Shown: positions 41,940 to 53,170 of the stretch, in pieces
Layout: each line of letters starts with the position of its first letter
How positions within the stretch are numbered: the stretch's first letter is position 1
Assembly: GCA_917880885.1 (NCBI GenBank)
Contig: OU862928.1
Span: 41,714,962-41,778,961, forward strand
Origin: Limnephilus marmoratus
Taxonomy: Eukaryota; Arthropoda; Insecta; Trichoptera; Limnephilidae
Direction of reading: 5' to 3'
DNA length: 64,000 nt
Program-made: the position numbers and the translations under genes
The notes under the pieces: model-generated
Databases searched by the model: none
What the model saw: the letters and a program-made list of their open reading frames with translations, nothing else
What the model was told of the DNA's origin: nothing

Positions 41940-42372
41940 AATAAAAATGAATCGCTGAAATGTATGTACGCGCATAACTTCTGAACGACTGCACCAAATT
42001 GGATAATTCTTTTTTTTTGTGTTCGTTATTGTCAGGACAAGGTTTGTATAAAACTACTGGTGAGCTCTGGCATTATGAAATTTGTATAAAAAAATTTGCA
42101 ATAGGTGGCACGCGAGCTGTTTTAAAACTGAATGTACCGGGACTGAATGCATGTATATAATATAATGAACTAGTGGAGGGGGTTCGCAGGCGGGGGGGGG
42201 GATGGGAACCAGGGGGGGAAGGGAACTCTGGAGGGGGGAGTGGAGGGGGGAGAGGGAAGGTGGAGGAGGCGGACTGGGAACGCGACGAATGGGAAAGGAC
42301 ACGCAAGGAAAAACAATTTTTTTATTAAATGGCATAGCAACGCATGCCGGGTACCAGCTAGTTTTAAATAAA
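41940..42372 (-). repeat. C-rich repeat H, near full length
   Basis: Minus sense runs from CTAGCTGGTACCCGGCATGC (42362) through the C tract and GTGCCACCTATTGCAAATTT to ATTTCAGCGATTCATTTTTA (41945). Same order as 59905-60350. Proline-rich readings are composition artefacts. Confidence 0.7.
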
Positions 42373-42714
42373 TGAAAAGTTTTTATGTATGTATCTTTAT
42401 TTTATTTATTTAGTTTACTAACATGCGATTCTTCGATGCCTGTCTTACTAGGATATACCTACATGTGTCAAGATATATTGTAGAGTACTGTTGTTACCTC
42501 TGATGCACGGACGCTTCAATAATATTTCGGTTCGTTTAGATTACACGTGGCGTCGTCTTATTTGCAATGAATATCTATCCTGACTAAACGTCCGTTCTAA
42601 ATGATGCTCTGTAATAACCCTAAATAGGAGAAATGCTCACTTAAGTTACCCATCTGCAGATCGGATATGATCGGCTATCTTCGTAACGGTTCGGGTATTA
42701 GTATTTTTTTTACT
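42373..42714. other. Unassigned
   Basis: No recognised feature. Confidence 0.45.
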
Positions 42715-43030
42715 TTAGCTCCACTCAGAAGGCCCTGAGAAAAATAATTTTTCTTAGGGTCTATGTCATCTAATGGGATGCGGTGTGGAGGGTATTTTTA
42801 AGGAAAGGAAGAAGTGGAATTTCTGGGAAGGAAAAATATACGAGGAGTGGGTAGGAATATGGGGGTCAGTGTTCAGGAGTGACTGATGTATGAATTTTTC
42901 CCTCCAATTGCAAGGCGATGGATTGGGAAGGTCCGGCTGGAGAAGTCAAAAGGTTTCCCTCGTCCAGTCTATCTCTATCCGGCCTGCCACGCAGCAAGTG
43001 GACAGACGCATCTGCATCCAAGACAAGATA
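42715..43030 (-). repeat. Non-coding hairpin-tail element (type B), mutated
   Basis: Outer arms CTCCACTC and GTGTGGAG and a weakened inner palindrome (GGCCCTGAGA, TCTTAGGGTC), then the usual body GGAAGAAGTGGAATTTCTGG and GGTCAGTGTTCAGGAGTGAC. The 5' side fades near 43030. Confidence 0.72.
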
Positions 43031-43489
43031 AACAATAAGGCTTTCCAAGTTGACCCGACGAGAGCAAAATTCACAATGATGACATGTGGGTGATTTCTTT
43101 ATTCTTAAAAATCAAATTTATATATATATATATATATATGAATCCCTGTTTCCCTTGGTCACGCCATAACTTAAGAACGACTTTACTTATTAATCTTTTA
43201 AAAAAAAGTTTTTTAATACTTTGAAGAAGGTTCTTACATTTTAGAAAACTTAACGACTATTTTAACTTCGCACGTTTGACAGTTCGCGCGTTTGATGAAT
43301 GTGAATTTAGCAGGCAGCTTGTGACAGCTTGTGTTCTTTTGTAACAAAAGAATTGTCTATGGATTTTTAAAATTTTGGATATTTCAAATAGGTACCTGTG
43401 TTAGGTACCAAATTAGACAAATTGTTTTTATAATATACAAAAATGAATATTTGTAGTACATGAAAAATGAATATTTGAATAAAAAAAAT
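43031..43489. repeat. TA microsatellite and unassigned DNA
   Basis: TA dinucleotides at about 43121-43139; otherwise nothing noticed. Confidence 0.5.
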
Positions 43490-43690
43490 GTAATAGGTGG
43501 CACGCGAGCTGTTTGAAAACTGAATGTACTGGGACCGAATATGTGAAACGCGGGAAGGCGGTTGGCGGGACGGGGGAGCGGGAGACTGGAGAGGGTAGGC
43601 GGGAAAGGTGGAAAGGGACCGCGGGAGGGGAAGGGGATGCGGGAGAGGAACGGGAACGCACGGGAAAGGACATGCAAGGAAAAACAATTT
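43490..43690 (-). repeat. C-rich repeat H, fragment
   Basis: Minus sense: TGCATGTCCTTTCCCGTGCG, C-rich tract, CAAACAGCTCGCGTGCCACC and TATTACA. Its ends are missing. Confidence 0.6.
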
Positions 43691-44289
43691 ATTTCTTTGT
43701 ATATTTCTCCTTTGTTTTTAATTCGTAACTGTTTGAATATTTTCTATTTCCCTGAACTATTTGACAAAGAAAAAAATAATTGATGCACTGTATTCATTCA
43801 TGTCTCTCTTCACTGGTTCGGTAAGAAAATAAAAAAATGTGTTTTCAGAATTTTCAAAAATTTGCGTAAATTTATACAGAATTTAGCTTAATTTAATTTA
43901 TTTAAAACCTATTATCGCGGGACCTCAAAAAATGAGAAAAGAAAAATAATGAAATAAATCTGACATTTGAAACCACCTCTCATAATGTAATAATAATATT
44001 CCGGCATTTTTCTACAGCCATTTTCAACGTATCTCCATATTATCTCTAAATACATTAAACTTTTCCTCCCAAAAAGTCAAACACATTTTGAAAAAAGAAC
44101 GAACAAATTTGCAAAACATTTGCTTGGAAAAAAAATTCAAATGAATTTGTTAAGAGTTTCACAAAGCATTGATACAAAATGCGCTAGACGGGGCCTTTGC
44201 TTCGAATCATTCTTTAACTGAACTTATACTTGCATATACCTGATGATCTCCTCACTTAGAGCCACTTGTAAATTATTATTGAAACATGT
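43691..44289. other. Unassigned AT-rich stretch
   Basis: No recognised feature. Confidence 0.45.
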
Positions 44290-44921
44290 ACCTACTTATG
44301 CCCTTGCTTTATAATATGTACATATATATGTGGGCTTATCAATAAGCAATGTAAACACCAGTTTTAAGTACATATATATACCTATTATTTTAATAACTGT
44401 GCTAAGCAAACAACAGTAATAATTAGGTATTAATTGTTTATTTTATTTTACTATATTTTTTCTGTTCTCACTATATAAAATGTGTACGTAGGATTATAAT
44501 ATGAAAGGCAAACACCAGTTACCACCTTATATTTTAATCATTTGCTTTTAAGTACACACATATATAACTTTTATTTATTTTTATTATCTTTTAAACAACC
44601 GACGGCTATTATATGTTTTAATTGGTTAATTAATTTTAATTTTATTCTTTCTCTTCTCCTTTTCTTTCTTTTTTTTTCTACAACACATGTATGTAGGACT
44701 ATAATATGCAATGCATACAAAAGTTACCTAAATGTTTTAACCCTCTCAATTTCTATTGGTTACATACATGTACCTATTTACCTTTTCTTTTTTAAATTTA
44801 TATTATTTTAATAACTATGCTAAACAAATAACAGTTACTAGGTTTTAAACTTTTTTATTTTATTTTATATTCTTTTTGTTCTTTTAATTTCATCAATTTT
44901 CTTCCTTTTTTGTACAAATAC
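44290..44921 (+). repeat. Degenerate tandem repeat, split by the I-type LINE
   Basis: Two to three worn units of roughly 210 to 420 bp: TTTTAATAACTGTGCTAAGC (44389) and TTTTAATAACTATGCTAAAC (44807); GTACGTAGGATTATAATATG and GTATGTAGGACTATAATATG. The flank resumes at 50255, where an A-rich tail (AATAAACAAACAAATAAA) suggests an old LINE 3' UTR. Confidence 0.5.
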
Positions 44922-45160
44922 AAATCATGTTCCAGGACTCGCAACAATAACATTTGGCTGTCATCAGTTCTTTTGTTTTGCTCTTTCAAAAAATATTCTT
45001 AAACCAATCTTTTTATTGTGTTTTGGCTGTTAAAAGTTTAGTGTGTTGGAATCTTCTCCCCCCTGATCTTCCAGGAGTCACTTCTTGCTGCTCATTTTCA
45101 GATATTTATATAATTTTTTTACTTCTCTCACTTTTTATATAAGCTGTAATTTTTTGAACA

Positions 45161-46560
45161 ATGGAGGAGGATTTCCCTCCTGTACCCCTTACAAAGCCCC
45201 CAGATCCCCCTCCTGACCCTCCAGATGGAGACATTTCAGATAAAATAGACTTTTCAGAACATTCAAACATTTCAGACAATGAATCTGTCATCCTAACCTC
45301 AATTAAAAAAAGGAAATTTAGTCCCCTTTCCCCAAAAAAACATGATTCGCCTTTGTCTTCTCAGTCCCCTCCAGCTCTTCCTCAACCTCCTCCAACAATC
45401 TTTTACTCTACTCATTCCCGTGGCCCCTACATTGTATATGCGCAAAAAACTGAACAAGGTAAAACCATCCATCCTCTTGAATTTGGTAAATTTCTTTCAA
45501 ATAACAAGAACCTTTCGATTAAACCTGGAGGTGTTAAAGCCGAGGGTCGCTTCCGAATCTCTGTTGAATTCCTGTCAGGTTCAGCCGCCAACAACTTTAT
45601 CAAAAATATATTTATTTCATCTAATTCTAAATTCAAGGCGTACATCCCAACTTTCAATGTCACTCGAATGGGCCTGGTCAGGGGTATCTCGACCGATCTG
45701 TCCATTCCAGAAATCCTATCCTCACTTTCAACCCCCCCCACATATCGGCAATCCCATAAAAGCCAGGAGGCTAAATTATAAGGACACCTCTGAGGGCATC
45801 GTTTCCTGGAAGCCCTCCCAATCTGTCGTCATCACATTCGAAGGACAATCTCTTCCCTCCCATATTTATTTATTTTTCAACTCCTTACCAGTAGAAATGT
45901 ACACTTATCCCACCACTCAATGTTACAACTGCTGCCGTTTTGGTCATACCAAAGCTGCATGCAGATCCCCTCCCAGATGTTTCAAATGTGGAGAAAACCA
46001 CTCGGCTGACCAATGTTCTTCTCTCTCTTCACCTAAATGTTTTAACTGCTTAGGCGCTCATTCCGCCATTAACTCTTCTTGCCCCGAACAATCTCGCCAA
46101 AAAAATATAAAAATTTCTATGGCCTCTGAGAACTTGTCTTTTCTGCAGGCTTCTAAATTATTCCCGCCTGTCAAAAAATCATTTTCCGAGGTTTTAGCCA
46201 GTAACTCTTCATCCAACCCTCTCGCCTCCTCCTCAACATCTTCCCGTTCAACAAAATTCACATACAAAAACTCTATCTCTAAACAGGCTCGTGGATACGA
46301 TCAGCAACAACACAACTCACTTCTCTTAAATCCCAATGGTTCTCCTCTTTCACATGCCACAAATGGGTGCGCAAACAATTATAATTCATCCTCAACAAAC
46401 TATCAAAAGCTTTCTGAACAATTCTCCCAAGATAATTCTTCATTTATTCAAACTCTTATTATGCTTCTAATTGACCTAATTTCTTCTCAATCCAATCTAC
46501 CGTCCAACGCTGCTTCTATTATTTCGTCTCGGAGACATGGTTTACTCCATCCACCCACTT
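45161..46560 (+). pseudogene. I-type LINE ORF1 (gag-like), frameshifted
   Basis: Starts MEEDFPPVPLTKPPDPPPDP, a proline-rich N-terminus, followed by a domain with GKTIHPLEFGKFL. The frame shifts in a run of eight C residues at about 45732-45739 and continues in the next frame. There follow three zinc knuckles: CYNCCRFGHTKAAC (45921-45962), CFKCGENHSADQC (45979-46017) and CFNCLGAHSAINSSC (46039-46083). In this family the protein coats the element RNA. The single-base slip could also be a sequencing error in the homopolymer. Confidence 0.88.
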
Positions 46561-46564
46561 TAAT

Positions 46565-47758
46565 GTGGGAGGGTACTCCTGTCTCCGCGATGATCGCCCG
46601 GAAGGTACGGGCGGTGGTGCTGCCCTTTTTATTAAAAAATCCCTTCCGTTTTTCCCAATAAATAATATCAAACCCCCCAATGCTGACTTTCAAATGGTTG
46701 CAGCTAAAATAAAGGACACTTCCTTTGTTTCTATCTATCTTCCCCCAACATCGCACTTCAATAAACAAGCGTGGTTGCAAATTGTCCGTCAACTAAGCCC
46801 TCCTTTCTATTTATTGGGTGATTTTAATGCCCATTCCCCCGTCTGGGGTTCTGCTTTCTGTGATCGAGACGGTCGAAGTGTGATGGATTTCCTAGATGAA
46901 TCCAACCTTTTTCTTTTGAATGACGGATCTCCTACTAGAATCTCTCGCCCCAACACAAACCCCAGTGCAGTGGATCTCTCCATATGCTCTATTAATCTGG
47001 CACCTCTCTCCTCGTGGGTGGTGTCCCCCGACCCCTGCTCCAGTGATCATTTCCCGATCACCATCACTTATCAAACTTCTTTCCATTCAGACAAGGCCCA
47101 TATTTCGACAAAGATTAAAACAAAACACACCAAATGGGACGAATTTAACTCACATATGGATAAGTTTATACAAAATTTATCCTATACCGATACATTATCT
47201 GTCAAAGATGACTACGATAACTTCAAATCAATGCTCGTAACTGCAATCAATAAATCAAATCCTCCCCCTAAAACCAAATCTCTCAAAAAACTCCCTCCAT
47301 CTCCCTGGTGGGATGAGGAATGTTCCAAAGTAGTGAGAATTCGGAAAGCTAAATCTCTTTCCTATCGTCACAATATGACTATGGAGAACTATCTCATATA
47401 CAAAAATGCCGAAGCCAATGCCAAAAGGGTATTGAGGTCAAAAAAAAAATCCGGGTGGTACAACTTCTGCAGTTCAGTATCTCCGAACACTCCAATTTCG
47501 GAAGTTTGGTCTATGATTCGAAGATTTCGATCCTCCTTCAGTCCAACATCTCCTCGAGCTTCTCATTCTAAATGGATAGACGAGTTCTTGGACAAAATTG
47601 CCCCCCCTTCTGTACCTAACTTAGATGAAATAACTCCAATCCACAACACTCCTATGTCTGATCATTGGCTTGACTCTCCATTCACTTTAATTGAATTAAA
47701 AAAATTGTTTATCAACAGTCAAGGACTCATCTCCAGGCAGAGATGGTATACCTTATAG
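46565..47758 (+). pseudogene. I-type LINE ORF2, endonuclease part
   Basis: Reads RDDRPEGTGGGAALFIKK, LGDFNAHSPVWGS (about 46816-46854) and SSDHFPI (about 47041), the central and C-terminal motifs of APE-type endonucleases. The first 50 to 60 residues, which hold the N and E catalytic residues, are absent, and ORF1 DNA lies directly upstream, so an internal deletion joined the two. The linker to the RT follows, and a one-base shift at about 47711-47720 ends the frame at 47758. Confidence 0.88.
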
Positions 47759-50159
47759 CATTATCAAAAATAGTAATGATTATGTTCTAAATCACTTTTT
47801 AAGCATCTTAAATAAAATCTTCCAGACTGGCATAATACCTGATGACTGGAGTTCTCAAATAATCATCCCAATTCTAAAATTAAACAAATCACCCAATTCT
47901 GGATCCAACTATAGGCCAATTGCTCTTTCATCCACCCTTAGTAAAATTTATGAAAAATTAATTAAAAACCGGTTAGAATTTTTTGTCGAGAGTAATCATC
48001 TTCTCTCTCCATCCCAATTTGGATTTAGGAAAAAGAAATCTACACAAGATAACCTCGCCATCATCAGCACTGATATTAATTTATCCATTTCTAACAAAGA
48101 AGTATGTCTTGCAGTCTTTATAGACATAGAAGGCGCCTTTGACAATGTTTCCATCCCAATTCTTAAAAAAAAACTTTTAGGCCTTGGCTTACCCCTTATG
48201 TTTGTCCAATCTATTATTAATCTTTTTCTCGATAGGAAAATTTTCATTGAGCTACCAGATGTTACTCCTCAGAGTAGGTCAATTTGGAAGGGTTTACCCC
48301 AAGGCGATGTATTATCCCCCTTACTGTATAATATATACACACACGATATGCATGTCACCATTCCCCCTCAAGTAAAAGTTGTTGAGTTCGCAGATGACAT
48401 AGCTTTCTTCTTATCATCCAAAATCATTCCATCCGCCGTCAAATATCTTAATGAAGCCATGGATGCCCTTTGCACATGGCTTACTTTAAATGGTCTTGAA
48501 CTTTCAGTACAAAAGAGTCAGTGTGTTACCTTCTCAAATCGTCATAATAACCCCCCTGTTCAAATTTTATTTAAAAACTCTCCAATCCCCAATGCTTCCG
48601 AAGTAAAATTTTTGGGAGTAACATTTGATAGGAAACTTAAATGGTCTTCCCACATTAATAATATAGTTACTAAATGTGAAAAAAATTTAAATATTATCAG
48701 ATCATTGACTGGCGTTTGGTGGGGTGCTCATCCTATCTGCATTAAGTTGCTCTACAATGCACTTATTCGAAGTCATCTCGACTATGCCTGCCCACTTTTT
48801 AGTACTGCATCCAAAAATGCACTCAGTAAATTAGACAAAATTCAATCTAAGTCATTGCGAATAATAACTGGCGCGATGCAATCGTCGCCCATCAATTCCC
48901 TTCAAGTAGAATGTTCTGATCCTCCTCTTTATTTAAGGCGTCAATTATTTGCTGACAAATTTGTTCTTAAATGTTTAAATTCTAAAAGTCATCAGATTAT
49001 TCCCAGAGTCTCGTTGTTCAACGACTCAACACATTCATCTACAATCAGAGCTCGAACTAAACCTCTCCCTGCCATCTGTAAAAATTTTCGCTCTCTCTCA
49101 GAGCTTCAAATTATCAAAAATGATCTTCTTCCTTTGTACAAATTAAAATATAGTCACGTCACCCTATCCCCAACGATTTTAGAAGGGATCGGCATCCTTA
49201 AAAGTCATTCCAATCTCCCAGCCCGTACTGTCAATAATATGTTCAATGACATTATTTCTTCTAAATGGCCCAACTCTTCTCTTTTATTTACTGATGGCTC
49301 CAAATCTCCGGGCTCTCCTAACTGTGGTATTGGTATTAACGTTTACCACAATAATTCTAATGAAAGAATATTTTATTCAATTTCAAATCAATTTTCAATA
49401 TTTTCTGCCGAGTGCATTGCGATTATTGAATCTCTCAAATATATAATAAAAAATAATTTTGAACATTCTCTTGTTCTCTCCGACTCTCTCAGTTCCCTCC
49501 AAAAACTTAAAACAAGTCCTCTTCTTCATCCTGATGATCACTTTGTATGTCTTATTCGAGTATTGATAACCTCCATTCAAAGCTCTGGAAAAACTGTCAC
49601 TCTGATTTGGATTCCTGGACATGTTGGCATAGTGGGTAACGATATTGCTGATTCCTTGGCAAAACAAGGAGCGTCTAACCCTACCGTTACCCTCGTAAAC
49701 CATATTCCCCTGTCTGATATTTTTTCCATCATCAAAGATAGAACCCGCAATGTTTGGACAGAGTATTGGAACATTGCTAGTCAATCCAAGGGTGCCCGCT
49801 ACGCCTCAATACAAAGGACTATCCCATCAAAACCGTGGTTTCAAAAATTCCCCCATTTTTCCAAAAAAGAAATCTCCTTACTTATTCGTATGAGAATCGG
49901 ACATTGTTCCGTTCCTTCTCACCTTTATAAAATTCATGTGCTTGACTCCCCAGATTGTACGTTCTGTGGTGTAGATGTGGGAACTTTAGATCACATATTT
50001 TTTGATTGTCCCTCTCTAAATAAATATCCTCTCTTCTATCAAGCGTTATCAAAAATTGCCTCTCCTCCATTCAACATCTCATCTCTTCTAAGTCTGAACT
50101 GTACTCCAATCTTCCATAAAATTCTGAAATTTGCACATTTAAATAAAATTAATATATAA
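47721..50159 (+). pseudogene. I-type LINE ORF2, RT and RNase H part
   Basis: Open from 47721 to the stop at 50157-50159. RT motifs: SNYRPIALSSTLSKIYEKLI, FGFRKKKSTQDNLA, FIDIEGAFDNV, GLPQGDVLSPLLYNIYTHDM and catalytic FADD (48387-48398). RNase H: LLFTDGSKS, SAECIAIIESL, LVLSDSLSSLQ and IWIPGHVGIVGNDIADSLAK. A CTFCGVDVGTLDHIFFDC knuckle follows near 49960-50010. This half of ORF2 looks intact and is unusually well preserved compared with other LINEs in the window, which suggests a fairly recent insertion. Confidence 0.92.
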
Positions 50160-50254
50160 ATTCACCTTTCCTTTCTCTGTAATTATAAATGATGGCCTAG
50201 AACACCCTTGAAGGGTGAAAGCCAGAAATAATTGAAAAAAAAAATCATGTTCCA

Positions 50255-50384
50255 TTTTACCCATAATAATTCGACTGTCCTAAAACGGGAATACTCCTAG
50301 TTGGGCAGTCAAAAAAATTAATGAATTATGTATATACATGTATAATCTTGTACTAAATAAACAAACAAATAAAAAAAAAATGTC
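50255..50384 (+). repeat. Flank of the LINE insertion site
   Basis: Continues the repeat at 44290-44921 and ends in AATAAACAAACAAATAAAAA. Confidence 0.5.
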
Positions 50385-50650
50385 GTAAACCGGTAGGGAC
50401 TGATTTGGTATGACGTTTGGGTTCCACCCGGGCATCGCATGTTCGATTCCTCGGCTGGCGAAGTTCTCTATCAAGGCACAAGCAACATTTTCCGTTTACT
50501 GTGGTGGTAGAAGGAGATTTTCAAATATTGTCAGGTTATTCGTAACACAGGAATGCGTCTTTCTTTAAAAATATAAATAAAACGTAAATGTATGTGCGTA
50601 TGTAATCTATGTATGTGCGTATGTATACATGCGTACAGAACTAATAGTCA
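50385..50650 (+). repeat. Possible tRNA-derived SINE fragment
   Basis: CATCGCATGTTCGATTCCTCG (50433-50453) holds a fair B box, with GGTAGGGACTGATTTGG upstream. There is no match elsewhere in the window, so the call is weak. Confidence 0.35.
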
Positions 50651-50696
50651 TAATATTGGGTTTGGACTAGCAATTATTTAAAAATAATATAAGGTA

Positions 50697-50962
50697 CACA
50701 GGTGTCCGGAGGTAAATTTCACAAATTTCCGTGAGGTGATTCCAAATGATGGTAGAAGTAAAAAGACGAAAAAAAATCCAAATTTTTTCCCATACAAACA
50801 TATTTTTCGATAGAATAATATTTTCCATACAAAAAATCAACTTTTTTATGCGAAAACAATCTTAAAAAGTTGAAATTTTGAAGAAGTCATTCATCTTTTA
50901 AAGGTGAAATATCGTGTAAAATCACCTCTCGAAGTTTGTGCACTTTACCTCCGGAGACCTTG
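50697..50962. mobile_element. 266-bp MITE with TA target duplication
   Basis: Inverted ends of about 45 bp: CACAGGTGTCCGGAGGTAAA at the left and TTTACCTCCGGAGACCTTG at the right, with CGTGAGGTGATT/AATCACCTCTCG further in. TA stands on both sides (50695-50696, 50963-50964). Tc1/mariner-like MITEs duplicate TA. Non-coding. Confidence 0.75.
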
Positions 50963-51039
50963 TATTTTCCGCACGTTCCAGAGTGGAAGATACTTTCAAT
51001 ATTGCCCTGGTCTTACACCACCATTTACAATGTTTGTTT

Positions 51040-51385
51040 ACATGCTATACAAAGGAGGCCATGACGAAAGAATTTACCCTCAGGGCCTATGTCATCGTTG
51101 GAGATGCTAAATTGAGGGTTTTTTAGGAAGGAAGTTCTGGGAAGGAAAAAAAGTGTGATGAGTGGGTAGGAGTCTGGGGGTCAATGTGTCCAGGAGTGAC
51201 AAACGAATCTATCCCTTCCATTGCAGTGCAAGGCGATGTTCCGGGAGAGTCCTGCTGGAAAGGTTAAAAGGTCTCCCTTCACCAGTCTCTACCAATCCGG
51301 CCAGATGCATCCGTAGCCAAGATCCAAACAAACTTCACCTCATGAATCCGGGCACCCTTGCTAAGTCACCAAACGAAATGTTTTT
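51040..51385 (-). repeat. Non-coding hairpin-tail element (type B)
   Basis: Tail remnants GGAGGCCATGACGAAAGAAT and CCCTCAGGGCCTATGTCATC, then the usual body (GGAGTCTGGGGGTCAATGTG, GGCGATGTTCCGGGAGAGTC) to GCTAAGTCACCAAACGAA. Both hairpin stems are damaged. Inserted into a SINE. Confidence 0.72.
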
Positions 51386-51525
51386 TAAGACGTGTTTGGT
51401 GGCTAGATCTGAATAGCCAAGTACTTCCCCCCCTTCCTCTTCCCCATCTATTTCCTCTCCCTACTACCGTCAGCCTCACAGCATACTCCAATTGGGGACG
51501 ACATAATCTCACTGGTTCCGATCTG

Positions 51526-52004
51526 TGTATGCTGGATATGGAACAGAAGTCCAGTTTTCAAAATGTCACCACGAACCATCAACCGTTGAACCATGCATTT
51601 GCGTGTAACGTGGGCCAATATAGCATGATGTTTACCATCGGAACAACGGATAAAAGTTTTTGTATTTACGACTTTTCACTCAGGAGCTGCTCACTCCGAC
51701 ACAGGTCGCAATTCATCCCGTCGGGAAATGGCCTAGGAAAGAGAAATCATGTATTGCTTAATAAGAAAACTTCTCTCCGGTACGATAGCTTTTTCACTTA
51801 TAAGTTATAAGTATTGATGAGTCGAACACACATGAGAACAAACCTGCGAACTTTGCTTCGAGAAGCTTTTAAAAAAATACCTGCTTTTTGACAAACTTAT
51901 CAAACTAAGGTTAAAATTTTTAAATACTTGCGAGTACCCGGGATGCGTTGCAATACTACCCAAAAGAAAAAAGTGTTTGTGCTTCTATTCTGTAAAAACT
52001 TCTT
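51526..52004. other. Unassigned
   Basis: Short open frames without motifs. Nothing supported. Confidence 0.4.
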
Positions 52005-52205
52005 TAGCAATGTTGTGATTTGAAACTCGAAGAAACGATAATTACCGACATTAAAAAGAGACAAACACATGTATTTACAGGATTTAGCATGCGAGAGAAT
52101 GAGATGATATAATTGGTCTCCTCTTTGTGTGGTGCTTCGTATCATCCCCACTCTTGTCTACTTTAGTTTTCTAAAGGTTTCACTTCTACCGCGTGTGAAT
52201 TACAT
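52005..52205 (-). repeat. Dispersed repeat J
   Basis: Reverse complement matches 19735-19950. A further partial copy lies at 52620-52690 (CGTTGAAACTCGATGAAACG, GATACTAAAAAGAGACAGAC). Confidence 0.55.
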
Positions 52206-52224
52206 ACTCTGATTTTTTCCGTCT

Positions 52225-52315
52225 GATGCGTACACAGATACATCAGAACGTTTTCGGACACGTGAGCAAGCCACATTCAGCTGTTCATGTGAGAAGCATG
52301 AATTTTTCAAATTTA
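52225..52315 (-). pseudogene. Helitron-like helicase C-terminal remnant, better copy
   Basis: Minus strand reads VNLKNSCFSHEQLNVACSRV and ENVLMYLCT without a stop. The Helitron helicase end is typically LNLxxPCFSHGQLYVACSRV, so about 28 residues are clearly kept. Everything upstream is replaced by the C-rich repeat at 52318-52612. Confidence 0.65.
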
Positions 52316-52317
52316 CT

Positions 52318-52612
52318 CACTGCTATCCCCTACCGTTACTATGTCTCCTTTGCAAAAGTTATCTCTGTCCCTCCTTTATCTCCCACCCTTCCATCACACC
52401 TCCCTTGCGTGTCCTTTCCCAAGCGTCCCTGTTCCAGCCCCCGTTCTCCTCTCGCGTCCCACGTTCCCCTTCTACTTTCTTCCAATATCATAACGCTAGA
52501 GCTCACTATTATATGTAGAAACCTTCGCGGGCATGTACACGTCAAATCACGAAAGTTTCACCGCCATCGGGTGAATGGTAAGGAACACATAATTGACAAA
52601 CAAATAAACATT
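52318..52612 (+). repeat. C-rich repeat I, empty-site copy
   Basis: TCACTGCTATCCCCTACCGT, TGCGTGTCCTTTCCCAAGCG, TATCATAACGCTAGAGCTCA and ACCTTCGCGGGCATGTACAC match 40199-40480. Here it continues straight from the helicase remnant, whereas at 35.2-40.2 kb a Penelope-like element lies at the joint. Confidence 0.7.
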
Positions 52613-52619
52613 AATTTTT

Positions 52620-53170
52620 GAAGTGAAAACTTTTTTAGCATCGTTGAAACTCGATGAAACGTAAACGAGCGATACTAAAAAGAGACAGACACATCAGTGG
52701 CGGTCCGTGTGTTTTTCTTTTAGAGTGCTAAGATTGAAAAATACGACATTTATTTATTTTTATTATTATTAACATTTTTACATATGTAATATATTTTTAA
52801 AAACATTTTTACATATTAATATTACAATTCATTATGTTGGGTGTAAGGTAGGTTTGAGAAGGTGAAACTGTTGGTTGGTAGCGATGTTGTTGTAGTTGAA
52901 AATGGTTTTTTTTTTTTAAATTTAACTTTTTGTATGAAGATCTTTCAATATGTGGATGCGGCGCATCCCTCGACTGAATAAATCCAGAAGATCTTCAAAT
53001 AAAAAGTTGAAATTAAAAATATATATATATATATATTAATTTTCAGCTACAACAACGTCAATAACGTCATATTTTTCCCGCCCACTGAAACACATATATC
53101 TACAAGATTAATTTAGAATGAGATAGAATGTAGTAATAAAATATTTATTTTATTCACGGATACTCGGTTC
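52620..53170. repeat. Mixed remnants: repeat J, hAT-like end, LINE 3' UTR, hairpin
   Basis: 52620-52690 is a scrap of repeat J. CAGTGGCGGTCCGTGTG at 52692 resembles a hAT terminus without a partner. 52735-52890 matches the LINE 3' UTR at 24290-24600 in opposite sense. 52918-53010 forms an imperfect hairpin (AACTTTTTGTATGAAGATCT and AAGATCTTCAAATAAAAAGT) with GATGCGGCGCATC in the loop. Confidence 0.5.

Larger units (their letters stand above)
44935..50241 (+). mobile_element. I-superclade LINE, nearly full length
   Basis: AAATCATGTTCCA flanks it at 44922-44934 and 50242-50254, a 13-bp target duplication. It has a 5' UTR (44935-45160), ORF1, ORF2 with endonuclease, RT, RNase H and a C-terminal zinc motif, then a short 3' UTR ending in GAAAAAAAAAA. 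The presence of RNase H places it with I/Loa-like LINEs rather than Jockey. Lesions: a frameshift in ORF1, an internal deletion at the ORF1/ORF2 joint and a frameshift before the RT. Confidence 0.92.
50650..51520 (+). repeat. SINE copy with two later insertions
   Basis: The linker ATTTAAAAATAATATAAGG (to 50694), the body start TTTTCCGCACGTTCCAGAGT (50965) and the body GGTGGCTAGATCTGAATAGC to TCACTGGTTCCGATCTG (51397-51525) fit the family in order. A MITE (50697-50962) and a type B element (51040-51385) interrupt it. Confidence 0.65.

Noticed and set aside
46661..46661. ORF1 C-terminus extending to 46661
   Set aside because: After about 46560 the ORF1 frame reads endonuclease DNA out of frame; the true ORF1 end is lost at the deletion joint.
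50433..50453. Functional tRNA gene
   Set aside because: Only a B-box-like string; I could not fold an acceptor stem or anticodon arm.
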